Of a stretch of 47,974 nt of DNA, positions 46,701-47,974 are shown in pieces (positions within the stretch are counted from its first letter, which is position 1; each line of letters opens with the position of its first letter). This DNA comes from an uncultured Sphingomonas sp. (GTDB taxonomy: Bacteria > Pseudomonadota > Alphaproteobacteria > Sphingomonadales > Sphingomonadaceae), in assembly GCA_913777295.1 (NCBI GenBank), contig CAJYRU010000342.1:1-47974 (forward strand), read 5' to 3'. The notes under the pieces are model-generated. The model was given only the letters and a program-made list of their open reading frames with translations. It had not been told where the DNA came from and ran no database searches. The translations under genes were made by a program, and so were the position numbers.

Positions 46701-47974
46701 CCGACGCTGATCTCGGCGGGCGGCGGCGTGTTCCCGCGCACCGCCAAGACGATCCCGCTGAGCGAACCCGTCCGCGCGATGCTGGGCGTGGTCGAGACGG
46801 AGATGGAGCCGACCGCGCTCATTTCCGCGATCCTGCGTGCGCCCATCGACCTGATCTGGTTCGGCGGCATCGGCACCTATGTGAAGGACCGCAGCGAAAG
46901 CCATCTGGATGTCGGCGATCCGGCCAACGACCGTATCCGCGTCGATGCGCAGACGCTGCGCGCGAAGGCGATCGGCGAGGGCGCGAACCTGGGCGTGACG
47001 CAGGCCGCACGCATCGCGTTCAGTGCGCAGGGCGGGCGGATCAACACCGACTTCATCGACAATTCGGCCGGCGTCGATTGTTCGGATAACGAAGTGAACA
47101 TCAAGATCGCGCTCAATCGCGAGGTGATCGAGGGGCGGCTGGCCATCGACGATCGCAACGCGCTGCTGGCGCGGATGACCGACGATGTCGCGCATCTGGT
47201 GCTCGAGGATAACCGCCTCCAGACCCTCGCCCTGTCGGTGATGGAGAATGACGGGCCGGTCGCCGTGCCGAGCTATGTCCGCGTGATCGAGATGCTGGAG
47301 GCGGCAGGCAAGCTGGACCGCGTGGTCGAGGGGTTGAGCGCCAATGACGATTATGTCCGTCGCGCGCAGGACGGGCGCGGGCTGACCCGCCCCGAACTGG
47401 CGGTGCTGCTGGCGAGCGTGAAGCTGGCGTTGCAGGAGGCGATCGAACACGCCCCCATCGCGACCGACCCCGACATGGCGGGCGACCTGCTGGCGGCCTT
47501 CCCCCGGGAGATGCAGGAAACCCATCGCCAGGCGATCCTCGATCACCGGCTGCGCGGGGAAATCGTGGCGACGAAGCTCGCCAACCGCATCGTCAACCGG
47601 CTGGGCGTGCTGCACGTCTTCGAACTGGCGGAGGAAGAGGGCGAGGCGCTGGCCGACATCGCGGCGATGTTCGTCGCGGCGGAACGGCTGTTCGACATCG
47701 ATGCGCTGTACGACCGGATCGAGGGTGCCGACATTTCGGAACGCGCGCGTATCGCGTTGCTCGACGAAGTGGCGGTGGGCGTGCGGTCGCAGATCGCCGA
47801 CCTGCTGCGCGCCTTCCCGGCGGGGACGACGCCGGCCCATGCCGTGTCGCATCTGCAAAAGGGGGTAGCGAGCCTTGCCGGGCAGACCAGCTCGCTGCTC
47901 CGCGCAGAGGCAGCGCAGCAGCGCGACCGGATCGCGGGTGTGCTGCAGGATGCCGGCGCCCCGCAGGAACTGGC
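43770..47974 (+). CDS. gdh2: NAD-dependent glutamate dehydrogenase, large type (partial)
   Basis: The gene runs off the right edge after 1401 codons; the family is about 1550-1650 residues in alphaproteobacteria. The start [17 protein letters not shown] is followed by a large N-terminal domain with ACT-like and HD-like parts, and the catalytic part has [20 protein letters not shown] and [17 protein letters not shown] (active lysine), [33 protein letters not shown] (Rossmann, NAD site) and [11 protein letters not shown]. The enzyme oxidatively deaminates L-glutamate to 2-oxoglutarate with NAD+, feeding nitrogen and carbon catabolism. The long opposite-strand frame over it (45198-47858) is an artefact of high GC. 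Confidence 0.97.
   Translation, partial: [1401 protein letters not shown]

Noticed and set aside
45198..47858. Very long (886-codon) open frame on the minus strand
   Set aside because: It is opposite the glutamate dehydrogenase gene; its His/Arg/Gln-rich composition is the usual shadow of a GC-rich gene.

Overview
The window looks like chromosome of a sphingomonad-type alphaproteobacterium. It is GC-rich, has the C-terminus of a TonB-dependent receptor at its left edge, and ends on the right in a very large NAD-dependent glutamate dehydrogenase of the type found in alphaproteobacteria. Many of the small hypothetical proteins are also of kinds I associate with Sphingomonadaceae. The genus is inferred from gene style only.

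The two flanks look like core genome: the receptor fragment (3-329) on the left; and on the right a Na+/H+ antiporter, tRNA-Thr(CGT), a PAS-domain protein and the glutamate dehydrogenase (40878-47974). Almost everything between about 330 and 38100 is accessory and mosaic.

Layout: (1) 580-1006, remnant of an IS481-type transposase. (2) 1218-8264, mostly minus strand, a mobilisation module: a large relaxase, a second small MobA/MobL-like relaxase, a PolB-type 3'-5' exonuclease, an AAA+ ATPase and several unknown proteins. It is decaying: the AAA+ gene is frameshifted, and the relaxase C-terminal part seems broken by a frameshift and an amber stop. (3) 8464-11198, divergent plus-strand genes, including a probably frameshifted winged-helix gene and an overlapping gene pair. 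(4) 11245-23913, small secreted, membrane and regulatory genes with recognisable islands: an SRAP/YedK protein, a Panacea (DUF4065) antitoxin-like gene coupled to a small membrane protein, a lipoprotein of the endonuclease/exonuclease/phosphatase family, two excalibur-domain proteins, a DUF3667 membrane protein, a ZIP transporter and a single-domain response regulator. (5) 24231-25208, no convincing gene, but strong hairpins and two CRISPR-like palindromic repeats 60 bases apart. (6) 25209-29148, an orphan phage-tail module (assembly chaperone, HK97-gp10-like protein, tape measure protein). (7) 29248-35208, a ladder of tiny overlapping prophage-type genes with an XRE regulator, a protein with a sigma-factor-like C-terminus, and a conserved unknown protein. 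(8) 35319-36961, a coupled HipA-like kinase and DUF3037 pair. (9) 36962-38107, inverted repeats and an excisionase-like DNA-binding protein without an integrase. (10) 38141-40720, a soluble chemotaxis receptor and a DUF1080 glycosidase-like secreted protein.

The best candidates for under-described biology are the Panacea/membrane-protein pair (a probable toxin-antitoxin or defence unit), the HipA-like/DUF3037 pair, the odd exonuclease + AAA+ + relaxase set, and the phage-type gene with a cysteine cluster and sigma-like tail. No integrase, cas gene, rRNA or replication origin could be seen.
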